Of a DNA stretch of 64,000 nucleotides, positions 18,392 to 27,914 are shown piece by piece. The notes beneath the pieces are model-generated. The model had not been told where the DNA came from. It worked only from the letters and a program-made list of their open reading frames with translations, and ran no database searches. The first letter of the stretch is position 1, and every line of letters begins with the position of its first letter. The DNA is taken from NCBI GenBank assembly GCA_937973565.1, contig CALJKQ010000047.1:1-64000 (forward strand), in the 5' to 3' direction. The translations under genes and the position numbers were made by a program. Origin of the DNA: an uncultured Saprospiraceae bacterium. GTDB taxonomy: Bacteria; Bacteroidota; Bacteroidia; Chitinophagales; Saprospiraceae.

Positions 18392-20584
18392 ATGAATAAT
18401 AAATCAATTTTTAATAATTTATGGGTATGGCAATTCACAGTTGCTTTGTTTATTCAATTTGAAACAACTGCGCAAATTCAAACATATCCATTTTCAAAAA
18501 CGAGTCCCGAAATAGACATCCATTTTGGAATTGCGTATCCTGATCCCTACAGGTGGCTGGAGGATTTAAATAGTCAGGAAACAGTACAGTGGTTTAAGGA
18601 TCAGGCTGAATACAGCAACAATGTCATGTCAAAAATAGCAGGAAGGGATGAATTGATAAAGGAGTGGGAGGAGTTGGACAAACTCACACCTGATCAGGTT
18701 AGGGGCAGAGAATTCAGGGGTGGCAGGCTGTTTTTCAGGAAAATAGCCGCCGGCACCAATGTTTCAAAGATTTATTATCGTGAGGGTAAATTTGGAAAAG
18801 ACATATTACTTTTTGATCCTGAATCTCACATCCCGGGTAAGACACTGTCTGTGACTGGTTTTTTACCCAGCCATGACGGAAAATTTGTGGGAATAGCTTA
18901 TGCAGAGAATGGTGCAGAAATTGGTACTATCCGGGTTTTAGATGTTTCAACCGGAGCTTTTTTGCCTGAGACGCTTGGACCTAGTTGGGGTGGTGTAATA
19001 GAATGGACTTTTGATAACACTGGCTTTCTTTATAGTAAATTGGCCTCAGCAGACAATACAGATGGTGAAGCCCTGAAAAACAGCAAGACAATGTATCATA
19101 AGCTGAGAACTGAATCCAGCAATGACATTGATTTTTTCAGCAATGCAAGTTACCCTGAACTCAATATAAGGGAAGAGGAGTGGCCAATTGCAACCATAAA
19201 CCCCAATCACAAAGAATACATAATAAGCTATGTCAATACAGTGCAAAGCGAACAAAAACTCTACGTTGCATCTGCCGCCTCATTTTTTGATTCAAGAATC
19301 CAATGGAAATCGTTGGTTGGTATAGAAGATTCAGTCATACAAGTTGAGTTTAAAGATCATTATTTGTATGCTGTAACCACCAAAGGGAAGGCATCAAATT
19401 ATAAATTAATAAAGATTGATTTGAGGAAACCGGATGCTAAAAATGCCGCTGTGGTGATACCTGAAAAAGATATAATGATTCAATCGATGGCCACTTCCAG
19501 GGATTATTTGTTGCTGGTATATTCAGATGGCATAAACAGTCATTTGTATAAATTGACTTTAGCAGGAGAAAAACTTGAGAAAATTGCTACTCCGCTAAAA
19601 GGCACAATGGGTGTTTATAACCTCGATAAGAGTACAAACGAATTTATCGTAAACATAGGGAGCTATATTCTGCCCTTTACAGAATTCGAATATGATGCCT
19701 CATTGGAGGAATGGAAAAAAAGCAGATACAACAATGTGCCGGTTTTTCCTGAAAAATATTCCAGGCTCATAGTAGAGGATGTTGAAGTAAAAGGGCATGA
19801 TGGTACGATGATTCCGTTGACGATGGTTTACGATAAAGATTTGGTGAAAGATGGGAATAATGTTTGTTTAATGGAGAGTTACGGAGCTTATGGTTCCAGC
19901 ATGGTACCCTACTTCAATCCAATGCAGGCAAGCCTTGCTACACGAGGCGTTGTTTTGGCATATCCGCATGTGAGAGGAGGAAGCGAAAAAGGTGAAAAAT
20001 GGTACAGAGCAGGATTTAAAAAGACGAAACCCAATACTTGGAAAGACTTCAATAGTTGTGCAGAATGGTTAATAGAACATAGGTACACATCTGCTGATAG
20101 ATTGTCGGGTACAGGAACTTCCGCAGGGGGAATACTCATCACCAGGGCCATTACAGAACGACCGGATTTGTATGCGGCGGCAGTGACCAACGTTGGATGT
20201 AACAATGCGATTCGAATGGAAAATTCCCCCAACGGCCCCGGTAATATCCCTGAATTTGGAACGGTCAAAGACAGCACGGAATGCCGTGCTTTATATGAAA
20301 TGGATGGTACCGCCCATGTCCAATACGGGGTTGCATATCCTGCGATAATGAGCGTAGGGGGATGGACAGATCCGAGAGTAATAGTCTGGCAACCCGGCAA
20401 ATTTGCAGCTGCCATGCAAAATTGTTCGAAAAGTGGGAAACCTGTTTTGCTTAAAGTTAATTACGACAATGGCCATTTTACAGAAGATAAAAAAGTAACA
20501 TGGGCCAATTTTGCTGACCAGTATGCCTTTATGATGTGGCAATGCGGACATAAGGATTTTCAGGAAAAAGAGAATCGTCCTTAG
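18392..20584 (+). CDS. Prolyl oligopeptidase family serine peptidase (S9A)
   Basis: The 730-residue protein has a signal peptide (about 1-28, ETTAQ), so it is periplasmic or exported. An N-terminal seven-bladed propeller domain (about 80-440) is inserted before the alpha/beta-hydrolase domain. The N-terminal motif YPDPYRWLEDL is typical of the family. Catalytic residues are Ser577 (GTSAGG), Asp660 (GGWTDPRV) and His695 (DNGHF). The strand RGVVLAYPHVRGG is also typical. The nucleophile motif is GTSAGG where many family members have GGSNGG. It cleaves after proline in short peptides. It is 83 nt downstream of the surface-protein operon and on the same strand, but may have its own promoter. Confidence 0.93.
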   Translation: MNNKSIFNNLWVWQFTVALFIQFETTAQIQTYPFSKTSPEIDIHFGIAYPDPYRWLEDLNSQETVQWFKDQAEYSNNVMSKIAGRDELIKEWEELDKLTPDQVRGREFRGGRLFFRKIAAGTNVSKIYYREGKFGKDILLFDPESHIPGKTLSVTGFLPSHDGKFVGIAYAENGAEIGTIRVLDVSTGAFLPETLGPSWGGVIEWTFDNTGFLYSKLASADNTDGEALKNSKTMYHKLRTESSNDIDFFSNASYPELNIREEEWPIATINPNHKEYIISYVNTVQSEQKLYVASAASFFDSRIQWKSLVGIEDSVIQVEFKDHYLYAVTTKGKASNYKLIKIDLRKPDAKNAAVVIPEKDIMIQSMATSRDYLLLVYSDGINSHLYKLTLAGEKLEKIATPLKGTMGVYNLDKSTNEFIVNIGSYILPFTEFEYDASLEEWKKSRYNNVPVFPEKYSRLIVEDVEVKGHDGTMIPLTMVYDKDLVKDGNNVCLMESYGAYGSSMVPYFNPMQASLATRGVVLAYPHVRGGSEKGEKWYRAGFKKTKPNTWKDFNSCAEWLIEHRYTSADRLSGTGTSAGGILITRAITERPDLYAAAVTNVGCNNAIRMENSPNGPGNIPEFGTVKDSTECRALYEMDGTAHVQYGVAYPAIMSVGGWTDPRVIVWQPGKFAAAMQNCSKSGKPVLLKVNYDNGHFTEDKKVTWANFADQYAFMMWQCGHKDFQEKENRP

Positions 20585-20630
20585 TAATAACTTTAGAATT
20601 TACTTACTTGCATAGGTTTTTATATATTAG

Positions 20631-23600
20631 ATGGATTTGAAAGTAATTTTTACATATATCATTTTATTATTAATTGCACCTTCTTTTGCACAAAACCTTC
20701 ATTTTAAAACCTATACGACCAAAGATGGCATAAGCCAAAACAGCCCTTACAGCATTGCAGAAACCCCGGACGGTTTTATGTGGTTTGGGACACAGCACGG
20801 CATTAACCGGTTTGATGGCAAATCATTTAAAAAAATCTCTTTTAAGCTAAAAAACCGTTCATTTCGACCTGCTGAAATGATCACTGCCATGCACGTGGAC
20901 CGGGACAGCATATTTTGGGCAGGGTCGGTAGCGGAAGTTTTTATTATGGATTTTAAGACAGATAGCATTTTTCAAGTTAAAGATAAACTACCCTATGCAA
21001 ATGTGAAAAGTGGCCTGTGGACTTTAAAAATTCTTGAAAATACATATGGAATAATATTTATTCATCAAACCAATAAGATTACCATTATTGATAAAAACAC
21101 TCGAAAAACATATGTAGCCAATGCCGATTTTTTTGGCGAAGACATTGTAGATATGTCTTTGAGCTTTGACAAAAAAGAGTTGTATGCAGCAACAAGAACC
21201 AATATATACAAATGGGAGTCTGCCAATAAGTGGAAGCAGGTTAAACCTAAAAATCAGTTTTTGGCAAAGGGAACTGGTATCAGATCCATCGGGGCGGTTA
21301 ATGGACAAATTTGGATTATTTCCACAGATAATGAAATCAAAATCTTAGACCCGGTTTCCGGTGAAGTCAACAAGACAGACAACTTCATATCGAAAAAAGA
21401 TAACCTTGCGGATCCGGTAATGATTCATCAAAGTGATTCATCCACCATTTGGTTGGGAAGCAGAACTGACGGAGTTCTCAAAATAAGCCTGGGCTCCAAT
21501 AATATACAGCATGGGAAAGCATCTACCGATCCAAACAGCCTTTCAAAAAATTTTATACTAAGTTTTTTTACAAGCTCGCAGGACATTACCTGGATTGGGG
21601 TAAGTGGTGCTGGTGTTGCAAAACATGACCCAGCAAGCCAGCAATTTGGATTATGGCGAATTAAAGCGTCTCCCGGCTCGGAAAATATGCCTGAAAATTT
21701 TATTACGTCTTTATATACAGATGATGGTAATAATTTCTATTTGTCAACTATGACCGGTGGTTTGTTGATGCTGAATATCAAAACATATGAGTATTCCTAT
21801 CATCTGCCACCTGAGAGTAAACAATTTAAGACAGACGCCCGAAATATGTACACCATTGTTAAAGGTGATGCTCACACTTTGTGGCTTGCTACCTGGGGTG
21901 GTTTGTGTTCTTTTGACAGAAAAACTAAAAAATTTGTTCTTTACAATGACACGGATGGCAAAACCCTGCAACTTTCAGCGTTGGTTAAGTTAAAAGATGA
22001 AAACAAACTCTTTGTAGCCGGGTATAAAATGGGGTTCCGGTATTTTGACATTGATAAAAAAAAATGGATTAAGATCAAAGATCCATTAAAGAGTGTTGAA
22101 AAACATGCTCTTTACAGAGCTCGCTATCTATATCAGCTCAATAAGGAGGAACTGCTCATTGGACCGGAAACAGGTGGATTGACCAAGTACAATATGAAAA
22201 CCGGAATTTTTAAAAACTATCCACAGTTTGTAAAGATTTCAGACCATTGCTCCCATTTTATCATCACTCCCAAATACTGGTGGCTTGCTACCAATGATGG
22301 ACTCATCCAGGCTGATGCTGGAAATCAGCGTGTAATTAAAGTATGGAATCAAAATGACGGCTTGTCAGATCGTGTAATTTATGCGGTGCTTGAAGACCTG
22401 AATGGCAATATCTGGGTAAGCACCAACAGAGGGATAAACATGATTAATCCAAAGACCAAAAAAGTCAATAAGTACAACGAAGAGGATGGACTCCAGGGAG
22501 CAGAATTTAATACGGCTGCGTGCACTAAGGATCCGGAAGGTAATTTGTGGTTTGGTGGCCTGGATGGCATCAATAAAATTGATAAAGACTTTACACCGGC
22601 GACACAATTTTTAAGAGCACCAATTTTTACAAAAATTCAGGTTAATAATGAAGAATATAACTCTGCCATCGACGCACCTTACTTAAAAGAAGTAGTGCTT
22701 TCTCCCGGTAAAAATTTTGTAAACATTGAATATCAAGCCCCCAATTTTTCACAAACAGAGAACATTGTTTACAGACATCGGCTAATCGGATTGGATACCA
22801 GCTGGGTTAATACCGGTCAGAGGAGTTTTGTAAATTACACAAAACTTAAGCCGGGCCAATATACGATGCAGGTACATTCGGCAAATTCAAACATGCAATG
22901 GTCACAAAAGCCTGCTTCCATTAATATTGTTATTAGACCTTACTGGTACGAAACTACTTTGTTTTATATTTTATGTGCAGCTTTACTGGCAATGATCATA
23001 ACGGGTATTTACAGATACAGGATCAACATTATCAGGAATGAATCTGTTTTGAGAAATAAAATAGCTGAAACAGAAATTGCCGCACTTAAGGCACAGATGA
23101 ATCCTCATTTTATTTTTAATTGCATTAATAGCATTGATGCTTTCATCCATATGAACGACAAATATAATGCATCTTTATACCTCAATAAATTTGCGAAACT
23201 AATTCGAAATATCCTCGATAGTAGTAAAGAAAATCTGGTTTCATTTGATAAAGATATAGAAACAATGCAAATTTATACGCAGTTGGAGGAAATGCGTTCT
23301 GAAGGAAAATTTACAACCCATTTCGTCATCGACGAAAATATAAAGAACATGGATATTAAAATACCCTCGCTGATTATCCAACCCTATATTGAAAATGCTA
23401 TAATTCATGGCCTCAGAAACAGAAAGGACGGCAAAGGCACTTTACTGATTAAAATTGACCATGATGAGCATTACCTCTGTTACACCATTGAAGACAATGG
23501 CGTGGGCAGAGCGGCTGCCGCTAACTCATCGATGAAAGAAAAAAGATCATACGGCATGCAGCTTTCTCAAGACCGCCTAAGCTTATTTAATAAAAACGAA

Positions 23601-23687
23601 GTGAGCAATATCAAAATAACAGATTTGACGCATGAGGGTCAACCCTCCGGAACCAGAATAGAACTTAAGGTTAAAATATACCACTAA
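20631..23687 (+). CDS. Propeller-type sensor histidine kinase (LytS-like)
   Basis: The 1018-residue membrane sensor begins with a signal peptide (1-20). Two-component regulator propeller repeats follow (about 25-640; motifs such as DGFMWFGTQHGINRFD and GNIWVSTNRGINMIN). A Y_Y_Y domain comes next (about 670-760), then one TM helix (about 770-795). The kinase part has a His_kinase/LytS domain with the phosphoacceptor His826 (QMNPHFIFN), the N-box QPYIENAIIHGL and the G-box DNGVGR. It lacks the fused HTH regulator of the classic hybrid systems; its partner is the next gene. The pair probably senses an extracytoplasmic signal. The ligand is unknown. Confidence 0.93.
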   Translation: MDLKVIFTYIILLLIAPSFAQNLHFKTYTTKDGISQNSPYSIAETPDGFMWFGTQHGINRFDGKSFKKISFKLKNRSFRPAEMITAMHVDRDSIFWAGSVAEVFIMDFKTDSIFQVKDKLPYANVKSGLWTLKILENTYGIIFIHQTNKITIIDKNTRKTYVANADFFGEDIVDMSLSFDKKELYAATRTNIYKWESANKWKQVKPKNQFLAKGTGIRSIGAVNGQIWIISTDNEIKILDPVSGEVNKTDNFISKKDNLADPVMIHQSDSSTIWLGSRTDGVLKISLGSNNIQHGKASTDPNSLSKNFILSFFTSSQDITWIGVSGAGVAKHDPASQQFGLWRIKASPGSENMPENFITSLYTDDGNNFYLSTMTGGLLMLNIKTYEYSYHLPPESKQFKTDARNMYTIVKGDAHTLWLATWGGLCSFDRKTKKFVLYNDTDGKTLQLSALVKLKDENKLFVAGYKMGFRYFDIDKKKWIKIKDPLKSVEKHALYRARYLYQLNKEELLIGPETGGLTKYNMKTGIFKNYPQFVKISDHCSHFIITPKYWWLATNDGLIQADAGNQRVIKVWNQNDGLSDRVIYAVLEDLNGNIWVSTNRGINMINPKTKKVNKYNEEDGLQGAEFNTAACTKDPEGNLWFGGLDGINKIDKDFTPATQFLRAPIFTKIQVNNEEYNSAIDAPYLKEVVLSPGKNFVNIEYQAPNFSQTENIVYRHRLIGLDTSWVNTGQRSFVNYTKLKPGQYTMQVHSANSNMQWSQKPASINIVIRPYWYETTLFYILCAALLAMIITGIYRYRINIIRNESVLRNKIAETEIAALKAQMNPHFIFNCINSIDAFIHMNDKYNASLYLNKFAKLIRNILDSSKENLVSFDKDIETMQIYTQLEEMRSEGKFTTHFVIDENIKNMDIKIPSLIIQPYIENAIIHGLRNRKDGKGTLLIKIDHDEHYLCYTIEDNGVGRAAAANSSMKEKRSYGMQLSQDRLSLFNKNEVSNIKITDLTHEGQPSGTRIELKVKIYH

Positions 23688-23700
23688 ATATTATATTTAC

Positions 23701-24444
23701 ATGCTTACTGCTTTAATTATAGATGATGAAGAAAAGGGAAGAATTGTCCTTAAGCAAAAATTGGCAGTTCACTGCCCGAATGTTTCGGTAATAGGAGAAG
23801 CAGATGGAGGTGATAGTGGAAAAGCAATGATAGAGACTTTCAGGCCGGATGTTGTTTTTTTGGACATAGAAATGCCGGGTACTAATGGGTTTGATATGCT
23901 CAATAATTTGAATGAAAAAAACTTCCATTTAATTTTTACAACTGCCTACAACCAATATGCAATTAAAGCTATAAAATTTGCTGCCTTCGATTATTTATTA
24001 AAACCCATCGATATTGAAGAGCTTAAGGCTGCCATTTCCAGAATTCCCAATATAAAGCCCAATGATGTTTCCGGACAGTTGGAAGTTCTTGCTATAAATG
24101 CTCAGAAAAACATTAAAAATTTTAATAGAATAGCAATACCGACATTAGATGGTCTGAGTTTTTTTAACACCAATGAATTGATTCACTTAGATGCTGATTC
24201 AAATTATACTTTATTGTATTTTACCGATGATCGTAAAATTCTTGCTTCCAGAACACTAAAGGAATTTGAAGACCAATTGGGAGAAGAACAATTTATAAGG
24301 TTGCATAATTCTCACCTGGTCAATATAAATTTTATATCCCGTTACATCAAAGGAGAAGGAGGACAAGTGGTACTTGCGAATGGTAAAGTAATCGATGTAT
24401 CTCGGCGAAAAAAGGCTGAACTGATGAGAATGCTGCTTAAATGA
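23701..24444 (+). CDS. LytTR-family response regulator
   Basis: The 247-residue regulator has an N-terminal receiver domain with phosphoacceptor Asp55 (VFLDIEMPG), conserved acidic residues near the N-terminus (IDDEEK) and a Lys in YLLKPID. A LytTR DNA-binding domain follows at about 145-245 (LHNSHLVNINFISRYI, KVIDVSRRKK). It starts 13 nt after the kinase stop, so both are made from one mRNA and form a phosphorelay. Targets are unknown. The upstream surface-protein operon and peptidase are natural candidates only because of proximity. Confidence 0.95.
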   Translation: MLTALIIDDEEKGRIVLKQKLAVHCPNVSVIGEADGGDSGKAMIETFRPDVVFLDIEMPGTNGFDMLNNLNEKNFHLIFTTAYNQYAIKAIKFAAFDYLLKPIDIEELKAAISRIPNIKPNDVSGQLEVLAINAQKNIKNFNRIAIPTLDGLSFFNTNELIHLDADSNYTLLYFTDDRKILASRTLKEFEDQLGEEQFIRLHNSHLVNINFISRYIKGEGGQVVLANGKVIDVSRRKKAELMRMLLK

Positions 24445-24973
24445 GCTTTTTTAATAGACCCGATTTTCTATTCTGATCCTCAGAATACTTTAAATTGAAA
24501 AATAAAACACCCGTTATTATACCCGTTCTTCTGATAATGTGATTTTTTTTTTTGCAAACAGGCCCACACAATCCTTTGTTTTTTGACGTTTTATCTTTAT
24601 TTAATAAATTGAAGATCAAATATTTAATTCTTTTTACAGCCAATATGGCATTTTGCTAAACACGTTTTTTCCTGCTTTCAAAATATATAATTGTGAAAAG
24701 AAAATGAAGCAAAGCACCCAGAACAGCTCAACATCATTCTTGAATGTAAATTTTACTTTACCACCTCACAAGCAACCATGTAAAACTTTGCACGGCGTCG
24801 AAAAAGTATTTTTATTAATCTAGCTTCAAATGGGATTATTTCTATTTGCATCCACGATGAGAGATGCCTGTTACAAAACACAAGTCGTCGCCTCTGTGAT
24901 AGGGTATATTGCCTTCACCTCCCTATTTCCGGCTTTTAAAACATTTTCTTACCTTCAATCCAAATTCCAGGTT
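24445..24973 (+). other. Non-coding stretch, nothing recognised
   Basis: This is 529 AT-rich bases between the LytTR gene and the DUF4105 gene. A T9 run occurs near 24544-24552. A TTGCATCCAC sequence like that before the LptF/LptG gene occurs at about 24846. No RNA gene, repeat or convincing ORF is seen. Confidence 0.5.
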
Positions 24974-26119
24974 ATGTTAAAAAAACTGATTTTTATCTTC
25001 TTTCTTTTCACTGGTCTTGTACTCAAGGGTCAAGAGGTAGACGCATTAATGAACGATACCCAGGTCTCTCTTCTCACCTGCGATCCCGGTACTGAAATAT
25101 ATTCGTTGTTTGGGCACAGTGCGGTAAGGGTAAAAAATGATACTAAAAACTTTGATGTTGTATTTAATTACGGCACGTTCAATTTTAAGACGCCCAATTT
25201 CACGATTAAGTTTATGCGAGGCAAGTTGCCTTATCGCCTGACGGTATCTTCTTATGCCGACTTTCTGAGGGAATACCATTATTTTAAGCGGGGGGTTAGG
25301 GAGCAGGTTTTACAGATCAACAATGAACAGAAAAAAGAGGTCATTGCCTTTCTCGAAAACAATGCAAAACCGGAGAACGCTGAATATAAGTACGATTTTT
25401 TTTACGACAACTGTTCAAGCAGGATCAGAGATGTGTTTGAAAAGACCCTTCATTATCCTCCGCAATATGCAGGAGAAAAGGACCTCACTTTCAGGGATCT
25501 TTTGCACCGCTACCTTCAATCGTGGCCCTGGTTAGGTACGGGAATAGATATCATCATTGGCAGCAAGGCAGATAAAAAAGCTGATCCCTCCGCGCAAATG
25601 TTTATTCCTGATAAATTGCACGACAACCTGGCTTCTGCGGCCATTGATGGGCGGAGTCTGCTGGCAGATACCTATGATGTTTTGATTTTTGAAAGACCAA
25701 TGGATCAACCCTGGTTTACCCCCGAAGTGGTAAGTTTCGTTCTTATATTGTTGATTGTCTTTCTAATGTTTAGGAAACAGGATCGTTACCTCAATATATT
25801 ATTTAAAGCCTGGCAAATCTTTGCCATACTGGCGGCTTTGCTCATCATTTTCCTTTGGTTTTTTACAGACCACCAGGCCACAAAACTTAATTACAACCTG
25901 CTCTGGTTGAACCCCTTGTATTTGGTGTTTTTTACTAAAAACAAGATCTGGCAATACCGTACAACCCTTCTCCTAGTGGTGCTTTTTATAGCTTGTTTCT
26001 GCAATCAGTACATAGGACTGCTCAATCAGGACATGCCCATCAAATCATTCATGTGGACTCTTTTTCTGTTGTCGTTTAAATACAATAACCTAAAACCAAC
26101 ACCAGGGGTGCAGGCTTAA
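24974..26119 (+). CDS. DUF4105 membrane protein
   Basis: The 381-residue protein has an N-terminal signal peptide (about 1-20, VLKGQ). A soluble domain of the DUF4105 type (about 25-240) follows, with SLFGHSAVRV, a basic MRGKLPYRL segment and YDFFYDNCSSRIRD; the HSA and NCS motifs recall cysteine-peptidase-like folds. The C-terminal 120 residues contain about four membrane helices. The frame is open upstream to 24830, but the start at 24974 gives a clean signal peptide and a TACCTTCA box lies about 20 nt upstream. Function is unknown; an envelope role is likely. Confidence 0.8.
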   Translation: MLKKLIFIFFLFTGLVLKGQEVDALMNDTQVSLLTCDPGTEIYSLFGHSAVRVKNDTKNFDVVFNYGTFNFKTPNFTIKFMRGKLPYRLTVSSYADFLREYHYFKRGVREQVLQINNEQKKEVIAFLENNAKPENAEYKYDFFYDNCSSRIRDVFEKTLHYPPQYAGEKDLTFRDLLHRYLQSWPWLGTGIDIIIGSKADKKADPSAQMFIPDKLHDNLASAAIDGRSLLADTYDVLIFERPMDQPWFTPEVVSFVLILLIVFLMFRKQDRYLNILFKAWQIFAILAALLIIFLWFFTDHQATKLNYNLLWLNPLYLVFFTKNKIWQYRTTLLLVVLFIACFCNQYIGLLNQDMPIKSFMWTLFLLSFKYNNLKPTPGVQA

Positions 26120-26172
26120 AATCATCAACCAAGCTGAATTATTATTGTTTATTTTGTAAAAAATTCTAACCA

Positions 26173-26877
26173 ATGAACAAAGTGTACGCCAACGCAGATG
26201 AGGCTATTCACGATATACCGGATAATGCAACCCTGATGGTGGGCGGTTTTGGTTTGTGTGGCATTCCGGAAAATGCCATCGCAGCCATGGTACGCAAAGG
26301 GATAAAAGGGCTGACTTGTATTTCCAACAATGCGGGCGTTGACCATTTTGGATTGGGCCTCCTGCTCCAAAATCGCCAGATCGTAAAAATGGTATCCTCT
26401 TATGTAGGTGAAAACGAAGAATTCGAACGCCAGATGCTCAGCGGAGAACTCGAAGTTGACCTCATTCCGCAAGGGTCTTTGGCAGAGCGTTGCAGAGCAG
26501 GCGGCGCAGGCATCCCCGCTTTTTATACCCCTGCCGGATATGGCACCGAAATAGCAGAAGGCAAAGAAGTGAAAATATTCAACGGCAAACCCCACATCCT
26601 CGAATCGGCCCTCACCGCAGATTTTGCCCTGGTAAAAGCCTGGAGAGGAGATACGCTGGGCAATCTTATTTTTAAGGCAACTGCCCGCAATTTTAACGAA
26701 GTGATGGCCATGGCCGGTAAAATTACCATCGTTGAAGTGGAAGAACTGGTGCAGCCCGGAGAACTCGATCCCAACTTTATCCATGTGCCCGGCATCTTTG
26801 TGCAGCGCATTTTTCAGGGCACTAACTATGAAAAAAGAATCGAACAACGCACCGTTCGACCCAACCCTAACCTCTAA
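26173..26877 (+). CDS. scoA: 3-oxoacid CoA-transferase subunit A
   Basis: The 234-residue subunit has the family-I CoA-transferase signature: [14 protein letters not shown] at about 23-36, [12 protein letters not shown] and the [18 protein letters not shown] loop. With subunit B it transfers CoA from succinyl-CoA to acetoacetate, in ketone body use or branched-chain and aromatic catabolism. The gene lies 17 nt upstream of subunit B, the usual A-B order. The length is normal. Substrate preference (succinyl-CoA versus acetyl-CoA) cannot be read from sequence. Confidence 0.93.
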   Translation: MNKVYANADEAIHDIPDNATLMVGGFGLCGIPENAIAAMVRKGIKGLTCISNNAGVDHFGLGLLLQNRQIVKMVSSYVGENEEFERQMLSGELEVDLIPQGSLAERCRAGGAGIPAFYTPAGYGTEIAEGKEVKIFNGKPHILESALTADFALVKAWRGDTLGNLIFKATARNFNEVMAMAGKITIVEVEELVQPGELDPNFIHVPGIFVQRIFQGTNYEKRIEQRTVRPNPNL

Positions 26878-26894
26878 CCCCTAAAACAAACACC

Positions 26895-27548
26895 ATGTTA
26901 GATAAAACAGGCATTGCCAAAAGAATAGCGCAGGAACTGCAGGATGGCTGGTATGTAAACCTGGGCATTGGCATTCCCACCCTGGTTGCCAATTATGTAC
27001 CTGCCGGCATGCAGGTGGAATTTCAATCGGAAAATGGCATTCTGGGCATGGGCCCCTTCCCATTTGAAGGAGAAGAAGATCCGGATCTGATCAATGCAGG
27101 AAAACAAACGGTAACACTCAAGCCGGGGGCAGCTATTTTCGACTCTTCCATGAGTTTTGCCATGATCCGCGGACAACACATCCAGCTCACGGTTTTGGGT
27201 GCAATGGAAGTATCACAGGACGGCGATATCGCCAATTGGAAAATACCGGGCAAGATGGTGAAAGGTATGGGCGGTGCCATGGATTTGGTGGCCAGTGCCA
27301 ACAACATCATAGTGGCCATGATGCATACCGACAAAGACGGCAATTCAAAATTATTGCCCAAATGTCAGCTTCCTTTAACCGGGGTAAATTGTGTTAAAAA
27401 GGTCGTAACCAATTTGGCAGTATTGGATATTAAAGATGGCTGCTTTGTATTGAGAGAGCGGGCACCAGGGGTGTCCGTTGAAGAAATAATCGCCGCTACA
27501 GCGGGCAAACTGGAGATTCCGGGAGAAGTACCGGAAATGAAGATTTAA
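26895..27548 (+). CDS. scoB: 3-oxoacid CoA-transferase subunit B
   Basis: The 217-residue subunit carries the catalytic glutamate Glu46 in the SENG motif ([13 protein letters not shown]), which forms the glutamyl-CoA thioester. [14 protein letters not shown] precedes it, and [14 protein letters not shown] and [11 protein letters not shown] are further family segments. It forms the active heteromer with the A subunit just upstream. The operon ends at the strong terminator at 27549-27584. Confidence 0.94.
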   Translation: MLDKTGIAKRIAQELQDGWYVNLGIGIPTLVANYVPAGMQVEFQSENGILGMGPFPFEGEEDPDLINAGKQTVTLKPGAAIFDSSMSFAMIRGQHIQLTVLGAMEVSQDGDIANWKIPGKMVKGMGGAMDLVASANNIIVAMMHTDKDGNSKLLPKCQLPLTGVNCVKKVVTNLAVLDIKDGCFVLRERAPGVSVEEIIAATAGKLEIPGEVPEMKI

Positions 27549-27584
27549 AAAAAAACAGGCTTAGAAGATTAAGCCTGTTTTTTT
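27549..27584. terminator. Bidirectional terminator shared with bTHX gene
   Basis: ACAGGCTTA pairs with TAAGCCTGT (10-bp stem, loop GAAGAT), preceded by nine A and followed by seven T. It ends the scoAB transcript, and on the opposite strand the bTHX transcript. Part of the stem encodes the last codons of bTHX. Confidence 0.85.
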
Positions 27585-27679
27585 GTTGCTACGGTTTTTT
27601 TGGCTTTGCGTGGCCTTGATTTACCGTAAGATCCTTGCGAAATTTTTCCTTTTCTGGATCTTTTGTCTCCTCTACCCAT
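27569..27679 (-). CDS. 30S ribosomal protein bTHX (36 aa)
   Basis: The minus strand encodes a 36-residue, very basic peptide beginning MGRGDKRSRKGKISQG and continuing with a GSYGKSRPR core. This is the signature of the THX (Thx) small-subunit protein, which sits in a pocket of the 30S head and is common in Bacteroidota and Thermus. The C-terminal extension is Lys/Ala-rich. The stop codon TAA falls inside the shared terminator, so the 3' UTR is only a few bases. It is convergent with scoB and is easily missed because of its length. Confidence 0.92.
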   Translation of the reverse strand: MGRGDKRSRKGKISQGSYGKSRPRKAKKTVATKKQA

Positions 27680-27700
27680 GATTAATTGAAATTTAGGCTG

Positions 27701-27732
27701 CGAAGGTAAAGTTTTTTTTAAATTTCACACAA
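27701..27732 (-). promoter_or_regulatory. Promoter of the bTHX gene
   Basis: On the minus strand a -33 TTG (27730-27732) and a -7 TACCTTCG (27701-27708) are 21 nt apart. The -7 box ends 22 nt before the ATG. Confidence 0.5.
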
Positions 27733-27914
27733 CTTTATTGCAAAAGCCCACCATAGTTTTTCACAACCTCCTCTATATTTTACTTTCACAGTTCATTATA
27801 TATTTGATTTTTTTACATCATTTTCGGAGGTGACAGGTGTCAGACAAAAAACAGATGCGGATGATTTTAATCCTAGTCTTTTTGCTGTATCTTTCAACCA
27901 AATACTTGTTGATT

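Noticed and set aside
24437..24643. 68-aa minus-strand frame after the LytTR gene
   Set aside because: Lys/Ile-rich, no start context or homology; AT-rich non-coding DNA.
24830..24973. Upstream extension of the DUF4105 gene
   Set aside because: It would put the signal peptide 48 residues inside the protein.
26149..26847. 232-residue open frame antisense to scoA
   Set aside because: It mirrors the well-supported CoA-transferase frame and has no family features.
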